A program made the position numbers and the translations under genes. Shown here one piece after another: positions 25,285 to 34,327 of a DNA stretch of 37,039 bases (the stretch's first letter is position 1; each line of letters starts with the position of its first letter). The notes beneath the pieces were generated by a model. The model searched no databases and was not told the DNA's origin. It saw only the letters and a program-made list of their open reading frames with translations. Source of the DNA: Lysobacteraceae bacterium (GTDB lineage Bacteria > Pseudomonadota > Gammaproteobacteria > Xanthomonadales > BQJN01); assembly GCA_021604725.1 (NCBI GenBank), contig BQJN01000042.1, positions 1-37,039 on the forward strand, given 5' to 3'.

Positions 25285-27789
25285 ATGACTAAACCGAAAG
25301 ACCAAGCTAAACGCGACCTTGAGCACTGGCGTGCCATCGAAGAGGAGTTTGACGCAACAAGCGAATTGGAAGACCGAACCGAGCCCGACCAGGGCAAGCA
25401 TGTGCTGGATCGACCCATGGCCGAACAATTCGTGGATCTCGTAGACTCGGCGATGCGCTCACATGGACAATCAGGGCTGAGCGTTGGCGACCACGTGGGC
25501 GCGTATCGCATTTCCGCACGGGTCGGGGAAGGCGGTATGGGTACGGTGTTCCAGGCCACTCGCGATGATGGCAATTTCGATCAAGTGGTCGCGTTGAAGG
25601 TGCTACACCGTGGTCCCGCTGATGAGCAGGCACACCATCGCTTCGTGCAGGAGCGCCAAATTCTGGCTGGGCTCCGGCACCCCAATATTGCGAGGCTGTT
25701 GGACGGAGGCGTAGTCCAAAGTAGCCCCTACCTTGTGATGGAGTACATTGAAGGCGAGGCGATCACCGAATACTGCACTCAAAACCACCTCGGGCCCGAG
25801 CAAAGAATTCAATTATTTCTGCAGGTCGCCGCTGCGATCCGCTATGCGCACAAACAGGGAATAGTTCATCGTGACATCAAGCCCTCAAATCTCCTAATCG
25901 AACAAGGTGACGGCGAGCGGGCACGAGCCGTCGTTCTAGACTTTGGTATCGCATTGATCGAAGACGGCTCGAAACTGGTAACCTCTACCGGGCAGGTCAT
26001 GGGCACTCCAGGCTACATGTCGCCGGAGCAGTCAGTAGGTGAAAGGACACAGGTCGATCGACGCACTGACATCTTTTCGCTGGGTGTCATTCTGTATCAA
26101 CTTCTCACTGATCGCCGGCCGTTTGAGGGGTCAGACATCGGTTCGGTATTGGTCGCTGTATTGCATGAGGAACCTATACCTATACAGCGCCACTGGCCCA
26201 GTATTCCTGCCGACCTGGCGACCATTGTGCACACTTGCCTAGAACGCGACCCCGGCGGACGCTACCCGTCTGTGCGTGCATTGGAAAATGATCTCAAGTG
26301 TTATCTCGATGGCAGTCCAATAACGGCCCGACCGATCGGTTTGACTGCGCGATGGCTGCGCCGAGCACGACAACGTCCGAAAACCGCCGCATTGGTGGTC
26401 TGCTTGATCGCTGTATTGCTGACATCGGTAGCCGCGTTTGCCCTAGTGGGCATCAAACATGCACGCGCCCTCGAGTCTGAACGGAATCTAGCAGTAGCCG
26501 CCAGACAGGAAGCGGAAGGCTTGATGGACTTCATGCTGGCCGACCTTCATCAGGGGTTGGATAAAGTTGGTCGATTGGATCTACTCCTGGACGTCGCGCA
26601 ACGTACCTTGGTCTACTATGCAGGCCATCCAGAGATTGTTTCTATTGAGGACTTGAAGCGCCGATCCCTGGCTCTGGTTAATGCTGGTCAGATACTGGAA
26701 GAGCAAGGCCGAATTGAACTGGCACTGAACGCTTATCAACAAGATCAGGTCGCGCTGACCGATTGGCTTTCACGAACCCCTGCAGCTGATCTCAGCGCTG
26801 AACTGATCCGCAACCACAACGCTATGGCTGGCGCGTACATCGCCGGCGGCGACATCGAGGAGGCCTTGCGAGAGACCAAAGTTGGTCTGGCCAAGTCGAA
26901 TCAACGCATTAGGGCTGCCGATACGACCAACCGGGACGCCAAAATCCACTTCGAATCGCTCACCTTGCGCGGATGGGTATTGCGAGAGGCTGGCAATATC
27001 GACGAAGCGATGAGCGTGCTGAGCGAAGCGGAATCACTAGCCCGTGTTCGCTCAGTTGTAGAGCCGAAATGGCGTCATGATCACGCTGTCGCGTTGTCCT
27101 ATATCGGCTTGATTCACTATCAACAGGGCGACCTCCGAGCGGCACTGGAATATTTCCTTCCAGCACGGGGCATCTGTGAGGCTTTGGTCGCTGAAGACCC
27201 CTCCAACACCGTATGGCGTGAGGAGTTGCAGCTGACGTTGGGGCGCATTGGTTCAACGTGGTTGGACCTGGGTGACAACTCAAAAGCCGAATCTGCATTG
27301 AACGAGGCCGGCCAACAATCGGATATCCTGGTGACGATGGAACCGGCCAATGCCAACTGGCTGCGAGAGCTAGCTGTGGTCCGTGCGACTTTGGCGGCCG
27401 TCTATCTGGATACCGGCAAGCTTGATGAGGCCTTAGCCAATATCCAGGGCAGTCTGCAAATCACTCAAACGCTAATTCAACGCTTTCCTGACAACCATTC
27501 AATCGGCAACGATCTTGCCTGGGACCTGTTGGACTACGGTCGCGCACTAGACCGGCTTGGTCGTACCGAGGAGGCAAAACAGGCATGGCGCGATGCCTTG
27601 CAAGCGATAAAAAAGGTACGTGAGCACGAACCCAGTGCTCACTACTACATGGACACTGAGGTTCAGATCCTGCTCGAATCAGGCAATATTGATCAGGCCC
27701 GCCCGTTGGTCAACACCCTTGTTGATTCAGGCTGGAAAGCCCCGGATTTCATTGAGCTGGTCACCAAACACGGCTTGATTGACAACTAG
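25285..27789 (+). CDS. Ser/Thr protein kinase with TM helix and C-terminal TPRs
   Basis: The Hanks kinase domain covers about residues 73-340: VGEGGMGTVFQA, VVALKVL, HRDIKPSN, DFGIALIE and GYMSPEQS are all intact, so it should be active. A transmembrane helix follows at about 368-392 (TAALVVCLIAVLLTSVAAFALVGI), and the outer part is a long TPR region (ALVNAGQILEEQGRIELALNAY; GLIHYQQGDLRAALEYF; YLDTGKLDEALANI). This is the common partner architecture for TIGR02999 sigma factors. The two genes diverge from a shared 80-base promoter region. The TPRs would sit in the periplasm and could sense protein partners. Confidence 0.93.
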   Translation: MTKPKDQAKRDLEHWRAIEEEFDATSELEDRTEPDQGKHVLDRPMAEQFVDLVDSAMRSHGQSGLSVGDHVGAYRISARVGEGGMGTVFQATRDDGNFDQVVALKVLHRGPADEQAHHRFVQERQILAGLRHPNIARLLDGGVVQSSPYLVMEYIEGEAITEYCTQNHLGPEQRIQLFLQVAAAIRYAHKQGIVHRDIKPSNLLIEQGDGERARAVVLDFGIALIEDGSKLVTSTGQVMGTPGYMSPEQSVGERTQVDRRTDIFSLGVILYQLLTDRRPFEGSDIGSVLVAVLHEEPIPIQRHWPSIPADLATIVHTCLERDPGGRYPSVRALENDLKCYLDGSPITARPIGLTARWLRRARQRPKTAALVVCLIAVLLTSVAAFALVGIKHARALESERNLAVAARQEAEGLMDFMLADLHQGLDKVGRLDLLLDVAQRTLVYYAGHPEIVSIEDLKRRSLALVNAGQILEEQGRIELALNAYQQDQVALTDWLSRTPAADLSAELIRNHNAMAGAYIAGGDIEEALRETKVGLAKSNQRIRAADTTNRDAKIHFESLTLRGWVLREAGNIDEAMSVLSEAESLARVRSVVEPKWRHDHAVALSYIGLIHYQQGDLRAALEYFLPARGICEALVAEDPSNTVWREELQLTLGRIGSTWLDLGDNSKAESALNEAGQQSDILVTMEPANANWLRELAVVRATLAAVYLDTGKLDEALANIQGSLQITQTLIQRFPDNHSIGNDLAWDLLDYGRALDRLGRTEEAKQAWRDALQAIKKVREHEPSAHYYMDTEVQILLESGNIDQARPLVNTLVDSGWKAPDFIELVTKHGLIDN

Positions 27790-27815
27790 GGAAGCTGTGA
27801 CCAGAGCTTCCCTAG
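27786..27815 (+). terminator. Hairpin at kinase stop codon, terminator-like
   Basis: CTAGGGAAGCT (27786-27796, including the TAG stop) and AGCTTCCCTAG (27805-27815) form a perfect 11-base stem with an 8-base loop. No T-run follows, so termination by this hairpin alone is doubtful; it may protect the 3' end of the transcript. Confidence 0.5.
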
Positions 27816-27919
27816 CAGGTTCTGATATTCAAAAAATGTCCTGTTTTCGTGGGCGTTGTCGTAATCCTGAGTGAACGGTGATTTTTCACCGCAGTTCTCG
27901 AAACTCAGGAGGTATAGCG

Positions 27920-29374
27920 ATGTACGTTCGATTTGGTGCAATTAGTTTACTGTTGTTTGTTTCTATATGGGGGTCGCCCGCCGACAGCGCAGTCATCCAG
28001 GTCAACACGACCGGAGACAGTATCAACATGGATACCCGCTGCACCCTGCGGGAGGCGATCATCGCCGCCAACACCGACACGCTATTCATGGGATGCCCCG
28101 CAGGCTCCGGCGACGATATCATCGAACTGGTACTGGACGGCCCCTACGTCATGACCGTGGCTGGTGCCAATGAAGACGGGGGCATTACAGGCGACTTTGA
28201 TGTTCGCTGGCACACGACGATCAGGCCAGCCAGCCCGACTGGCAAGCAAACTATCGATGCCGATGACCTTGATCGCGCATTTGAGGTGTTTGACGCCGCT
28301 CGCTTAACCCTAGAGCGCATCAATATCACCAATGGCAATGTCGTTGGCTTTGGAGGCGCGATCTTCAGTCAACACCCTCAGAGCGAAGTCGAGTTGATTC
28401 GTTCAGAGATTTACAGCAACCAGGCAACGCTGTTTGGTGGGGGCATCTACTCCGAGGGACCGCTGACACTGTCCCGCTCGTCGGTCGATTCGAATGACGC
28501 AGCCTTCGGTGGCGGCATCTATATGGGCACCGATGCGTTGCTGCTACTTACCGATAGTGGACTGCGAGGTAACGATGCGACTGCTGATGGTGCCGGTATC
28601 AATGCCATCAATATGATCATCGAATCGAGCACTATCGAAGGCAATGATGCGGCACGCTTTGGCGGCGGCTTGTATTGGCGCAACGACACCGCGAGTGACT
28701 TCAGCGCCGTGACAAACGCAACCATCGCCGAGAACAGCGCATTGGAACATGGTGGCGGACTCTATGTATCCAGTGGCGGCACCGTTGAGATTCGCAGCAG
28801 CACCATTGCCTACAACGGTTGTGACACAGATGAAAATGACAACGGCGATGGCTGTGGCCTATACGTTGACAGTGGCAACCTGATCCTGGCAAACACACTG
28901 GTTTCGTACAACGAAGACCTCAGCAGCCCTGGCAGCATCGCACCAGACTGCTTCGGCACTGTCGAATCGGCGGGCTACAACCTGATGTCAGCAATCGATA
29001 GCAGTGACTGCGTTATCACCGGCGACACCACAGGCAACCAGGTCGGCTCGGTGGCGAGTCCAATTGATGCCCAGTTGGATTGCCTGCAGGACAATGGTGG
29101 ATCGACCAACACCTACCTTCCCTTGGACACCAGCCCGGTGATTGATGCGGCGGCCCCCGCGGGGTGTTTCGACGCGTTCGGCCAAGTGCTCGCCATCGAT
29201 CAACGCGGTCATTTCAGGCATTGGGATGGCCCGGATGCTGGCGATGACCCACGCTGTGATATAGGTGCTACCGAATATGGCGCCGACGAGTTTAACGACA
29301 TCGTGATGTCTGACAGTTTTGGCGATGGTGCCCCCAAACAAGTCAAGGGTGACGGTGGATGCGATCCCGATTGA
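27920..29374 (+). CDS. Secreted CSLREX-type beta-helix protein
   Basis: The signal peptide is MYVRFGAISLLLFVSIWG, ending near PADSA. The mature N terminus carries the CSLREX motif in its variant form (TRCTLREAIIAANTD), followed by parallel beta-helix turns (NGNVVGFGGAIFS; NQATLFGGGIYSEG; NDAAFGGGIYMG; ARFGGGLYWRN). The end shows the choice-of-anchor pattern DDPRCDIGATEYG and a polar tail. ATG 27920 has AGGAGG seven bases upstream. It is the second beta-helix protein in the window. It is exported; function is unknown, with adhesion or polysaccharide binding as the family-based guess. Confidence 0.85.
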   Translation: MYVRFGAISLLLFVSIWGSPADSAVIQVNTTGDSINMDTRCTLREAIIAANTDTLFMGCPAGSGDDIIELVLDGPYVMTVAGANEDGGITGDFDVRWHTTIRPASPTGKQTIDADDLDRAFEVFDAARLTLERINITNGNVVGFGGAIFSQHPQSEVELIRSEIYSNQATLFGGGIYSEGPLTLSRSSVDSNDAAFGGGIYMGTDALLLLTDSGLRGNDATADGAGINAINMIIESSTIEGNDAARFGGGLYWRNDTASDFSAVTNATIAENSALEHGGGLYVSSGGTVEIRSSTIAYNGCDTDENDNGDGCGLYVDSGNLILANTLVSYNEDLSSPGSIAPDCFGTVESAGYNLMSAIDSSDCVITGDTTGNQVGSVASPIDAQLDCLQDNGGSTNTYLPLDTSPVIDAAAPAGCFDAFGQVLAIDQRGHFRHWDGPDAGDDPRCDIGATEYGADEFNDIVMSDSFGDGAPKQVKGDGGCDPD

Positions 29375-29507
29375 CGCTCTGGTGGCAAACGAACGATGCG
29401 GCTAACGATGTATACTTTAAGCTGAAAATAATGTTTTGTTAGAATTCACACTTACAAAACGCTATTGTATTGGATCAGAGGGGGCACTCTGCGTGTTAGC
29501 TCAGGTT

Positions 29508-29528
29508 GTCTGGTTGAAGAAGCCAGAC
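29508..29528 (+). other. Hairpin in the leader of the 183-residue protein
   Basis: GTCTGG (29508-29513) pairs with CCAGAC (29523-29528) around a 9-base loop, with extra partial pairing inside. It lies about 45 bases before the next start, in a 200-base gap with no gene. A leader structure is possible; there is no match to a riboswitch I recognise. Confidence 0.3.
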
Positions 29529-29574
29529 CGCTGACCTTCTCTGATTTTTTTCAGCAAAGAGGAGGAGGGTTCCT

Positions 29575-30126
29575 ATGAGCAGTTCAAACGTACCATTCAG
29601 TGTTCTGGCGCCAATGCAGAGCAACTACACCTTCGGCGTTTACATTGGTGACGACCGCGTGCCATCACCGAGTGGCACTGCGCCGAGTGGCGATGCCTAT
29701 TTGATCGTAGTTGTTAACCGATCCACGCTAAAGCCCGTTTACAACGAATACTGGACCCAACCAGATACCGCCCCACCAATACCGAGCGAGTACAACACAT
29801 CGGATTACATGTTGGTGGTCTTGACCTGGGCAGTTACCGGGCCTCACATGCCAACCGGGGCGTTCTATGACTTTTTGGTAGACAACGGAGCTGGCGATGC
29901 GTTGCGAGCTGCTGTAAATGCCAACAACCAGGTTGGTTGTGGCACCTTTGGTGTTATTTCTTACATTCTGGTAGGGCAGATGGGCGAAGGCCTGCCGTCA
30001 GCCTATCTCGGAGTCGAGTCCTTTTCTGCGACAGCCGGACCTGCCGGCATCTATCAACCAATGGAGTTGGTCCCGGCAGACATAAACGGCACCACCGTTT
30101 ACACACCATCCAGGCTCGCAGACTGA
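29575..30126 (+). CDS. Unrecognised 183-residue protein coupled to a glycosyltransferase
   Basis: I do not recognise the family. It has no signal peptide or membrane helix. The sequence alternates hydrophobic strands and polar loops (YTFGVYIGDDRVPSP; DAYLIVVVNRSTLKPVYNEY; YMLVVLTWAVTGPHMP; FGVISYILVGQMGEG), suggesting a compact beta or alpha/beta protein. The pattern of a short strand, 'VVVNRSTL' and later 'GAGDALRAAVN' is loosely like ILEI/PANDER-type domains, but this is weak. It has a very strong ribosome site (GGAGGAGG) before ATG 29575, implying high expression. The next gene, a glycosyltransferase, starts one base after the stop, so the pair may be enzyme and acceptor. Confidence 0.65.
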   Translation: MSSSNVPFSVLAPMQSNYTFGVYIGDDRVPSPSGTAPSGDAYLIVVVNRSTLKPVYNEYWTQPDTAPPIPSEYNTSDYMLVVLTWAVTGPHMPTGAFYDFLVDNGAGDALRAAVNANNQVGCGTFGVISYILVGQMGEGLPSAYLGVESFSATAGPAGIYQPMELVPADINGTTVYTPSRLAD

Positions 30127-30127
30127 G

Positions 30128-31396
30128 TTGACTGCGATACCGCCAACGCGCCAAAAACTGGTCTGCGTTGGCTGGTGGCGGCCGGGGACGGGTCTTACAA
30201 GGGTTGCGGCAGAAACACTGTCGCGACTCGCTGAACATTGGGACATTCATTACGCGGGGGTCGGCTATGCCGGCCCTGTCAAGCAAATTAATGGCTGGAC
30301 GCTGCATCCCACCGACTTCCAAACCAGAGATGCCTTTGGTGCGCATCGCGCCGCCGAGTTGGTACAGGAGCACCGACCTTCCGCAGTCATTGCGTTCAAC
30401 GACCTTTGGTTCCTCAATGGCTACCGGGTTGCCATTGAGCGAACTGGTGTGAAGCCACGCCTGATTGCCTACCTACCCCTGGATGGGGAATTGCATGATT
30501 CAAACCTTGCACAGCCCTTGTTGGGTTACGACGATGTGGTCGTTTACACGCAATGGGCTAGACGCCAGGTCGAAACAGCCATTGGCGAGCTGACCACACA
30601 AAAAAGCCCGAATGTTGAGGTCGCCGGACACGGTGTTGATCTGCAAGCATTCCGCCCGTCGAAGAAGCTCGTAGCAGCCGATTACCACTATTCAGGACGA
30701 GCCGCAGCCAAACGCCAGGTGTTTAAAGCGCTGCCCTCTCCGGAGAAGTCCTTCGTCGTCCTCAACGCCAGCCGGCCATCGCCTCGAAAGTGCATTGGGA
30801 TAACCGTTGATGGCTTTGCTCAGTGGCTGCAAAATATACCTGCCACCGATCGCGACCACTGTTACCTATGCTTGCACCAGGCCATCACCAGTGATGAGCA
30901 CACGCAGCCTATTGTCGACCAGATTGCGCAGCTTGGATTGCAACGAAACGTACTGATGCAGCCATTCCAATCAGGGCCGGTAAGCGATCAGGATCTAAAC
31001 CTCCTGTACAACGCCTGCGATGTCGGCATTAATAGCTCGAATGGTGAAGGCTGGGGTCTGGTCAGCTTTGAACACGCCGCCGCCGGTGGTAGACAAATCG
31101 TCCCTGACCATAGCGCATGTGGTGAATTGTGGACCGAGCACGGAATTCGCCTGCCCGTGCACCGCAAAGCCGTAGAGCCTTACTCGCCGCTTCGTTTGAG
31201 TCATGTTTCAGCTCAGAGTGTGTCAAACGCCCTGATGAAAAGCTTTCAACGGCGGCATGGTTCGGGACTGGCCGAACAACGCCTGTGGTGCCAGCGACCC
31301 CAGTTTAAGTGGGAAAGCGTTGCCGCGTCATGGCATCGGTTGCTGGCCAACGGCGATGATCTGGTGTCATGCAATAAAAAGCGAGCCACTCAATGA
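30128..31396 (+). CDS. GT4-type glycosyltransferase
   Basis: GT-B fold glycosyltransferase. The C-terminal sugar-nucleotide half shows VILNASRPSPRK-like text (FVVLNASRPSPRKCIGITVD) and the E-x7-E signature in GEGWGLVSFEHAAAGG, with the HSACGELW loop after it. The N-terminal half has VCVGWWRPGTGLTRVAAE, an acceptor-side glycine-rich loop, and VEVAGHGVDLQAFRP, a common GT4 linker. The best start is a TTG at 30128, one base after the preceding stop, which implies translational coupling; no other start fits as well. Donor and acceptor are unknown. No lipopolysaccharide or capsule genes are nearby, so a dedicated acceptor, perhaps the upstream protein, is worth considering. Confidence 0.85.
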   Translation: MTAIPPTRQKLVCVGWWRPGTGLTRVAAETLSRLAEHWDIHYAGVGYAGPVKQINGWTLHPTDFQTRDAFGAHRAAELVQEHRPSAVIAFNDLWFLNGYRVAIERTGVKPRLIAYLPLDGELHDSNLAQPLLGYDDVVVYTQWARRQVETAIGELTTQKSPNVEVAGHGVDLQAFRPSKKLVAADYHYSGRAAAKRQVFKALPSPEKSFVVLNASRPSPRKCIGITVDGFAQWLQNIPATDRDHCYLCLHQAITSDEHTQPIVDQIAQLGLQRNVLMQPFQSGPVSDQDLNLLYNACDVGINSSNGEGWGLVSFEHAAAGGRQIVPDHSACGELWTEHGIRLPVHRKAVEPYSPLRLSHVSAQSVSNALMKSFQRRHGSGLAEQRLWCQRPQFKWESVAASWHRLLANGDDLVSCNKKRATQ

Positions 31397-31405
31397 GCGG
31401 CTCGC
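31371..31405 (-). terminator. Intrinsic terminator of the second fasciclin gene
   Basis: On the minus strand GCGAGCCGCTCA is followed by its complement (one mismatch, inner loop of three bases) and then TTTTTATTG. The hairpin lies 34 bases after the fasciclin stop. It covers the stop codon (31394-31396) of the convergent glycosyltransferase gene, so it may serve both transcripts, though the T-run favours the minus strand. Confidence 0.8.
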
Positions 31406-31438
31406 CAGGGGTGCTGCCTCAAGGGGGGAGGAGGGGAC

Positions 31439-31921
31439 TTAGGGCAGCAAAACTGCGTCGATGACGTGGATTACACCGTTATCGGCCATGACGTCCGCGG
31501 CCACGACATTGGCTTTGCCAATCATTACACCGTTGGCGGTTGACACATCCAGGCTTCCACCTTGCAAAGTGGTGACCGAATCCAGGGTAACGACCGTCTC
31601 AGCGGTAGTCTTGCCGGCCGCGACGTGAAAGGTAAGGATATTTGCCAGCGCTTGCGGGTCGGCCAGCAGCGCTTCGACAGTGCCTTCAGGCAACGCTGCA
31701 AAAGCCGCATCAGTCGGAGCGAACACAGTGTACGGACCGTCGCCTTTCAACGTGTCGGTCAGGTCTGCTGCGTCAAGCGCGGCCAGCAAAGTGGTGAAGT
31801 TGCCATTCGCACTGGCGACGTCAACGATGGTGTTGGATTTCTTGCCGTAGTTGCCAGCCGGCGCTACTGCAACAATTCCTACCAGGGCGATCGCGCCGAG
31901 AAGTGACTTAACTAGTTTCAT
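31439..31921 (-). CDS. Secreted fasciclin (FAS1) domain protein, second copy
   Basis: The signal peptide is MKLVKSLLGAIALVGIVAVA. A single, near-canonical FAS1 domain follows: NTIVDVASANGNFTTLLAAL, YTVFAPTDAAFAALPEGTVE, ILTFHVAAGK and GVIHVIDAVLLP. At 160 residues it is the typical bacterial one-domain form, without the cysteines of the first copy. The start at 31921 has GAGGAAG seven bases upstream, and an intrinsic terminator follows the stop, so it is a monocistronic unit. It probably acts at the cell surface or in the matrix. Confidence 0.94.
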   Translation of the reverse strand: MKLVKSLLGAIALVGIVAVAPAGNYGKKSNTIVDVASANGNFTTLLAALDAADLTDTLKGDGPYTVFAPTDAAFAALPEGTVEALLADPQALANILTFHVAAGKTTAETVVTLDSVTTLQGGSLDVSTANGVMIGKANVVAADVMADNGVIHVIDAVLLP

Positions 31922-32275
31922 GGGTGCTTCCTCTAAATCGTTTCGAAGTGTGTGTTGTGAAGGGATAGTCTGACTGGGGCGCAGTGAAGGGGCGGTGAAA
32001 AGCCCGAAATACGTTGTTCACACGATATTCACGGCGCAAATACGAACTGGTGTTGGATCTTCACGCCGAGGCTTCTAGTGATCAACAAGCTGGGCTATGC
32101 TTCCCTTCTTTCGCCTAAAGTGAGCTCCGCATCCGTTGTGGCGCAGGCGGCCTAGCCTGCATGATTCATGGAGGATTGACTGGCAGGGCGTAGTTGGCTG
32201 GGCAAGCTGCAAAAGAGCGCCAGTTCTCTTAGGAGTTGATCAGTTGAGGGTGGTCGCCTTCGTGAATAATGCGGG
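31922..32275. other. 354-base intergenic region
   Basis: No gene is supported. It must hold the promoter of the fasciclin gene, but no clear -35/-10 pair stands out. A short hairpin (GCAGGC 32143-32148 with GCCTGC 32155-32160) could mark the end of the histidine-kinase transcript; no T-run follows. Confidence 0.4.
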
Positions 32276-34327
32276 CTAGCGCTGCACTGGCAGCAGAATG
32301 AACACCTCGGCACCGGGGCTGCGATTGACCACATCAACGCGGCCGTGCATGGCGCTCACCAACTGACTAACCAGGGCCAGCCCAATGCCGGTGCCAACCG
32401 TTTCCCGGGTTAGCTCGCTTTCGGGGCGGTAAAATAGTCTAAATACTTTGCGCATCTGGTCGCGTGGGATGCCAGGGCCGTAATCGCGAACACTGATTCG
32501 AACATCGCGTCCCCCTTCCCTGGCCAGCTTTAGGTCAATTTGCTTAACCTCACCCTTGGCCGAGAACTTGATGGCATTGTCGACCAAGTTGATCAATACC
32601 TGAGTCATGGCATCTGTATCGACCATCACCCTGGCATCAGGATCTTGCATATCAATCGCCAACTCAAAGCCAGCGTGCTCAACCTGACTTGAGATTTTGG
32701 AGGCGATCATGTCAGCCATCTGATTGAGTGAGACCGGCTTTGCATCCAGTAGCAGCTCGTTTCGACTCATCCGAGCCAGCTGCAAAACATTGGAAATAAG
32801 CCTGGACAGTCGCTCACTCTCATCATGAATAAAGGCATAGTAGCTCTGCTTTTTGTCCTCGGGTGCCCAGCCTTCACGCAGCATCTCACCATACATGCGA
32901 ATGGAGGTCAGTGGTGTCTTCAACTCATGGCTGACAGACGACACGAAGTTCTGCTGCTGCCGCGCCAGTTCAATTTGGCGCAGCCCGGCGCGATACATCA
33001 GTGCGAAGCCGCCGACCATCACAAGGGCCAAGGCCGCTGTCATCCATGACAACACCCAGCCGCCCGGCCCAATGGGCAGGTGGCGTACTGAGTAGATCAA
33101 CTCCAGCCCGGACAACGGTGCCGACAAACGCGCTTGATACAGCAACTCGCCGCGTAACTCATCGGCCCGTGACAAATACTGACCAGACCCGTCGGCATTG
33201 CGTACCAGCAAAACATCACCACGATAGGCGACAACCAGGTCACTCATTTCCGATACCGACGTGTCATCAAAGGCGTTTGCAATGATTCCTTGAACAAAGG
33301 TGTCAGCATCAATCAGCACACCCTGTACCGTCCGTTCGCCGTCGCGCCACACTTTTCTGGTCAAAACGAAATGCCCGGAGGCCAGCCGACTGAATTCAAA
33401 CGGATCAAGCTCACTCTCGAAGGTACTCACCCGTACATCAATCGGCGACGATGCTGCAGCCAAACGAGGCAGCGCACTAAGCTCCTTGCGCGCACCTGCA
33501 CGTTGCTCCAAAAGCTGCCGGTTCTGCGCAGAGGGCTCAGGCGCGGCCACTTGATCTTGCTGCAAGTAGTTCGAATCAATCTGCAGATCGCCGACCTTGC
33601 CGAGACTCTTTCTTTTATATTCAGCGTCATCTTTCGATTGCAGACCAACGGCATCTGAGTTCAATTGTCCGGCAGTTTCTTGCGACCGTTCCCGTTGTGG
33701 CTGCCGGGCCAGAGCATCGCCATCAGTCGACAGCGCCTCTTCGACCGCAATCGCCTCCATTGGCAGCATTTCCAGTTCTGCTGTTACCTCAAGCTTGTCG
33801 GTCTCGTCGACATCGATAGGCATATCGAAGCGATAGCGGTCCGAATCGCTGACCAAGGCATTGTCTGACAGGACTGTGAGTAGCTGATCATGCACCGCCA
33901 GCCGGCGGGACAACTCGCTGCTGCTTAAGCCCGCACTATCAACGTCAGCCGGCAGCGCAGGCGTACTGAATCGCCCATCCGCATCAACTTGAAAATAGCC
34001 GATAACACCGGGAATATTGGTCTCGACCGGGACCGAACTTAAGGGGGAGCGGCGCAGAATGGAGTTTTGCTGTTCGCCCTCCAGCAACAAAAAAGCGTAG
34101 TCGGCGAAAGCTCGCGCCTGTTCAGCATTGACCCACTGAATCAAGCGTCCATCGATTCGTGACGACAGCTCCGCCGCCAGCGACTGGTACTGGTGAAAGG
34201 TTTCCCACTGCAACTGACTAATCGCCTGCCTAACCAACACAACGGTCGGTATCGCCATTAGCAAAAAAAAGGCCAGCAAGCCCCAGCGTAGCGAACGCCT
34301 GGTCCAACCATCTGCAGGTCTGCGCAT
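32276..34327 (-). CDS. Sensor histidine kinase with very large external domain
   Basis: TM1 is at about 13-32 (LLAFFLLMAIPTVVLV) and TM2 at about 431-453 (WMTAALALVMVGGFALMY), leaving about 400 residues outside, much longer than usual. The middle of that region (about 185-280) is rich in Q, E, S and D and looks disordered. The cytoplasmic part has the H-box SHELKTPLTSIRMY (phospho-His about 467), N-box LVDNAIKFS, G-boxes DYGPGIP and GTGIGLALV, and no separate HAMP domain is obvious. ATG 34327 shares one base with the regulator stop (TGATG); a TTG one codon upstream is possible. It forms a two-component pair with the next gene. Confidence 0.92.
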   Translation of the reverse strand: MRRPADGWTRRSLRWGLLAFFLLMAIPTVVLVRQAISQLQWETFHQYQSLAAELSSRIDGRLIQWVNAEQARAFADYAFLLLEGEQQNSILRRSPLSSVPVETNIPGVIGYFQVDADGRFSTPALPADVDSAGLSSSELSRRLAVHDQLLTVLSDNALVSDSDRYRFDMPIDVDETDKLEVTAELEMLPMEAIAVEEALSTDGDALARQPQRERSQETAGQLNSDAVGLQSKDDAEYKRKSLGKVGDLQIDSNYLQQDQVAAPEPSAQNRQLLEQRAGARKELSALPRLAAASSPIDVRVSTFESELDPFEFSRLASGHFVLTRKVWRDGERTVQGVLIDADTFVQGIIANAFDDTSVSEMSDLVVAYRGDVLLVRNADGSGQYLSRADELRGELLYQARLSAPLSGLELIYSVRHLPIGPGGWVLSWMTAALALVMVGGFALMYRAGLRQIELARQQQNFVSSVSHELKTPLTSIRMYGEMLREGWAPEDKKQSYYAFIHDESERLSRLISNVLQLARMSRNELLLDAKPVSLNQMADMIASKISSQVEHAGFELAIDMQDPDARVMVDTDAMTQVLINLVDNAIKFSAKGEVKQIDLKLAREGGRDVRISVRDYGPGIPRDQMRKVFRLFYRPESELTRETVGTGIGLALVSQLVSAMHGRVDVVNRSPGAEVFILLPVQR

